Source: Anaerobiospirillum sp. NML120449 (lineage in GTDB: Bacteria; Pseudomonadota; Gammaproteobacteria; Enterobacterales; Succinivibrionaceae). From it: a stretch of 64,000 nt of DNA. Position numbers and translations under genes: made by a program. This document shows positions 62,114 through 64,000 of the stretch, piece after piece. Where the stretch lies: NCBI RefSeq assembly GCF_023051105.1, contig NZ_JALKIL010000012.1, positions 1 to 64,000 of the forward strand, in the 5' to 3' direction. Below the pieces are notes generated by a model. The model was not told the origin of the DNA, searched no databases, and saw only the letters and a list, made by a program, of their open reading frames with translations. Every line of letters starts with the position of its first letter. The first letter of the stretch is position 1.

Positions 62114-64000
62114 TGAAGTTTCCTCCTGCTACATCACAAAACGCCACAATTTTAGTACAAAGTGATGGCGAAAATAATACTTTCTGTCCTGAAAATCTTG
62201 CATATTTATGCAGACAGAAAAGCATAAACAGTATGTTATTGCATGGATTCCCTGATTCAGCGGTCTGGAAGAACCATGCCATGCTGCCATGCCTCTCATG
62301 CTACGCCCTCAAAATTAGGGTTAATGCAGCAAAATCGTGACAGAGGTCAAAATACTCCATCCGGTAACAACGCGCTTTTTCCTGCTGTTATCCCAGTGTG
62401 TATGCGCTGCCGGTGCCCTTTAGACGGAGTGAAGAGACAAAAGTTTTATCCCTGAATCATAAAAAATATCGGCCATTGTCTGAGCATGAAATAAATCCAT
62501 GCTTATCCATAGTAACGTCTATTTAGCTCAATACTTTAATAATTCACTTTATTAATTTTATGTATCTAGCAAAAAGCCTGCAAACCAGCTATCCACCGGC
62601 TCTGCCGCCATGCAGTAATACCTGCATATGGCCCATATTTGGACAAACTATATAATACTTAAACAGGCATTACAAATTTCACCTCCCGACTTCACGCCCG
62701 CAAACATAAGTGATCTGTCATATTTTCATCACCCAGTCCCCGACCCGGCCATAACGCCAGCTACCAGCCCCAAAGCCAATTTCCTGCAGATAAGCAGCCA
62801 TGTCAGCCTGTTAATGAGGCTGCATTTGCAGCCGGACACAGGCACTGTGCGGCCTTACTGATACTGTCTGAGCCTTACTGACAAACATCTGGCTGTGCGG
62901 CGAAGACTTAACTCTCCGCAACTACCGATGCTCCGCTGCTCCGCTGAGTCTGTCTGTGCAGGATGAGGGCGGCTTGCGGCACCTGAGTAAGCCACCGCCA
63001 CAGCTGAAGTCGCATAAGCCCCACGTTCCCTCATCCGCAGCCGCAGGAGTAGCGTCATTAAGAACCAGGCTTTAAACAGGTTCTCCAGCCCAGCCAATAC
63101 TCCATTACAGTCCCGCTACGGACAGCCCTTCTGACAACTTATGGCCTGGTGCTCATTACTTATAGCTGATTCCCTGCTACTCCCCTGCCTGCTCCCTATA
63201 CCGCCTTTCACATGCAAACTGGAGCTATTCACATGTGAACCGGTTCCGTTACCCATGTACTGCACATTGCTGGTGGTGACCAATGAGCGCAGCAGCACTA
63301 CCGCAAGGGGCAACACCTGCCATGTTCACGGCTTTTGCTGTGGGCAAGGTACAAGGTGCCGCAGCAACATGCTCGCAAGCACCAGCCGTAATGATGAGGT
63401 GTGCCCTGGTGAACACTGTCTGAACTCCCGGTCATGAGGCGCTGTCGGTGTGCTGTCTGCAGGGCGGCAAGGAGCAAAATATGGCGCTGTTGAGATACTG
63501 TTTTGCAGGCAGCTTTCCAGGATGATTTGGGGATGAGAATCAGATGTCATACAACGCGCTTTATAACGCATGATGGTCCATTTCAGTCCAAGGCACAGGC
63601 CTATACATATAGTAAATTATATAGATATACTTCAATTATATTTGATTGATATAAGGAAACGTCACGGAGCAGCTGGTGCAGCAATGGCTTGCCCGGCATT
63701 GGACAACCCTGCAGTGGCCTGTTGGACAGTTGCGTTGTGCTGTGCTGTTCTGTGGACATGGGCTTCTGCAGGAGCAGTGACCTGACTCCGAAGCCATTAG
63801 ATTAGGGATGGATGGGGTTATTGGGACTGGATGTGGGCGACGTGGTGGCCGTCTGAAGAAGTGCGCTTTTGAGCCGGAGAGGGGAAGGATGGCAGGCTGT
63901 CCTGCTGGGCCGCTGGATGGCTTTTGTGTGGGGTTTTGGAGTGGGAGATTTGGGTGGATTGTCGGGTGTTTAGACCCGGGAGCGTGGTCGCTGGTTTTTT
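62114..64000. other. Terminal 1.9 kb without supported gene
   Basis: The A/T-rich 62115-62230 should contain the lpxC promoter. Another A/T-rich zone (62440-62580) and a third (63600-63655) look promoter-like but no gene follows: the frame after 63654 ends within 45 codons and is Cys/Ala/Trp rich. No tandem repeat recognised. Confidence 0.55.

Noticed and set aside
63570-63785. Open frame after an A/T-rich promoter-like zone near the window end
   Set aside because: Short, rich in Cys, Ala and Trp, and the possible AAGGAAA site is not placed before its start codon.

Overview
The window looks like chromosome of a motile gammaproteobacterium. Several gene orders match Escherichia coli and relatives: ffh / rpsP-rimM-trmD-rplS, and divergent mutH next to rppH-ptsP followed by thyA. 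The set also includes gltX, glmS, nagA, srmB, sdhE, mdh, acnB, ampD and lpxC, so the cell is Gram-negative with LPS and peptidoglycan recycling. Seven flagellin genes and a MotX-like motor protein suggest a polar, possibly sodium-driven flagellum as in Aeromonas/Vibrio relatives. Aeromonadales/Succinivibrionaceae is a reasonable guess but cannot be proved here. No transposase, integrase, phage gene, CRISPR array or rRNA operon was seen.

Layout. 0-15 kb, mostly + strand: the end of an outer-membrane barrel protein, two paralogous hexapeptide acetyltransferases, gltX (-), a PTS enzyme I with a very large His/Asp-rich N-terminal extension, a four-carbon acid sugar kinase homologue and tRNA-Gly(CCC). 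15.5-20.5 kb (-): four flagellin genes, each with its own hairpin terminator and a shared upstream element. 21-37 kb (-): an unrecognised protein with a Lys/Ala/Ser/Thr repeat domain, nagA, srmB, sdhE, glmS, thyA, ptsP and rppH. 38-42 kb (+): mutH, a small glycogen-binding-like protein and initiator tRNA-fMet. 42.3-45.7 kb (-): three more flagellin genes, each behind an excellent sigma-54 site. 46.4-62.1 kb (-): an unknown 422-residue protein, rplS-trmD-rimM-rpsP, ffh, motX-like, mdh, acnB, ampD and lpxC. The last 1.9 kb has no convincing gene.

The most unusual global property is low coding density. I can support only about 36 kb of coding sequence in 64 kb (roughly 56%). The gaps are often 1-2 kb and carry private families of non-coding tandem repeats (27, 38, 46, 89 and 144 bp units), perfect GC-rich hairpins, and one block of TGCA words phased at about 10 bp.

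Functional themes: motility (seven flagellins under two promoter types, plus MotX); amino-sugar and envelope metabolism (nagA, glmS, ampD, lpxC); two PTS enzyme I paralogues (a His-rich PtsI-like protein and PtsP); the translation and secretion core; and part of the TCA cycle (acnB, mdh) with SdhE, which flavinylates succinate dehydrogenase or fumarate reductase.
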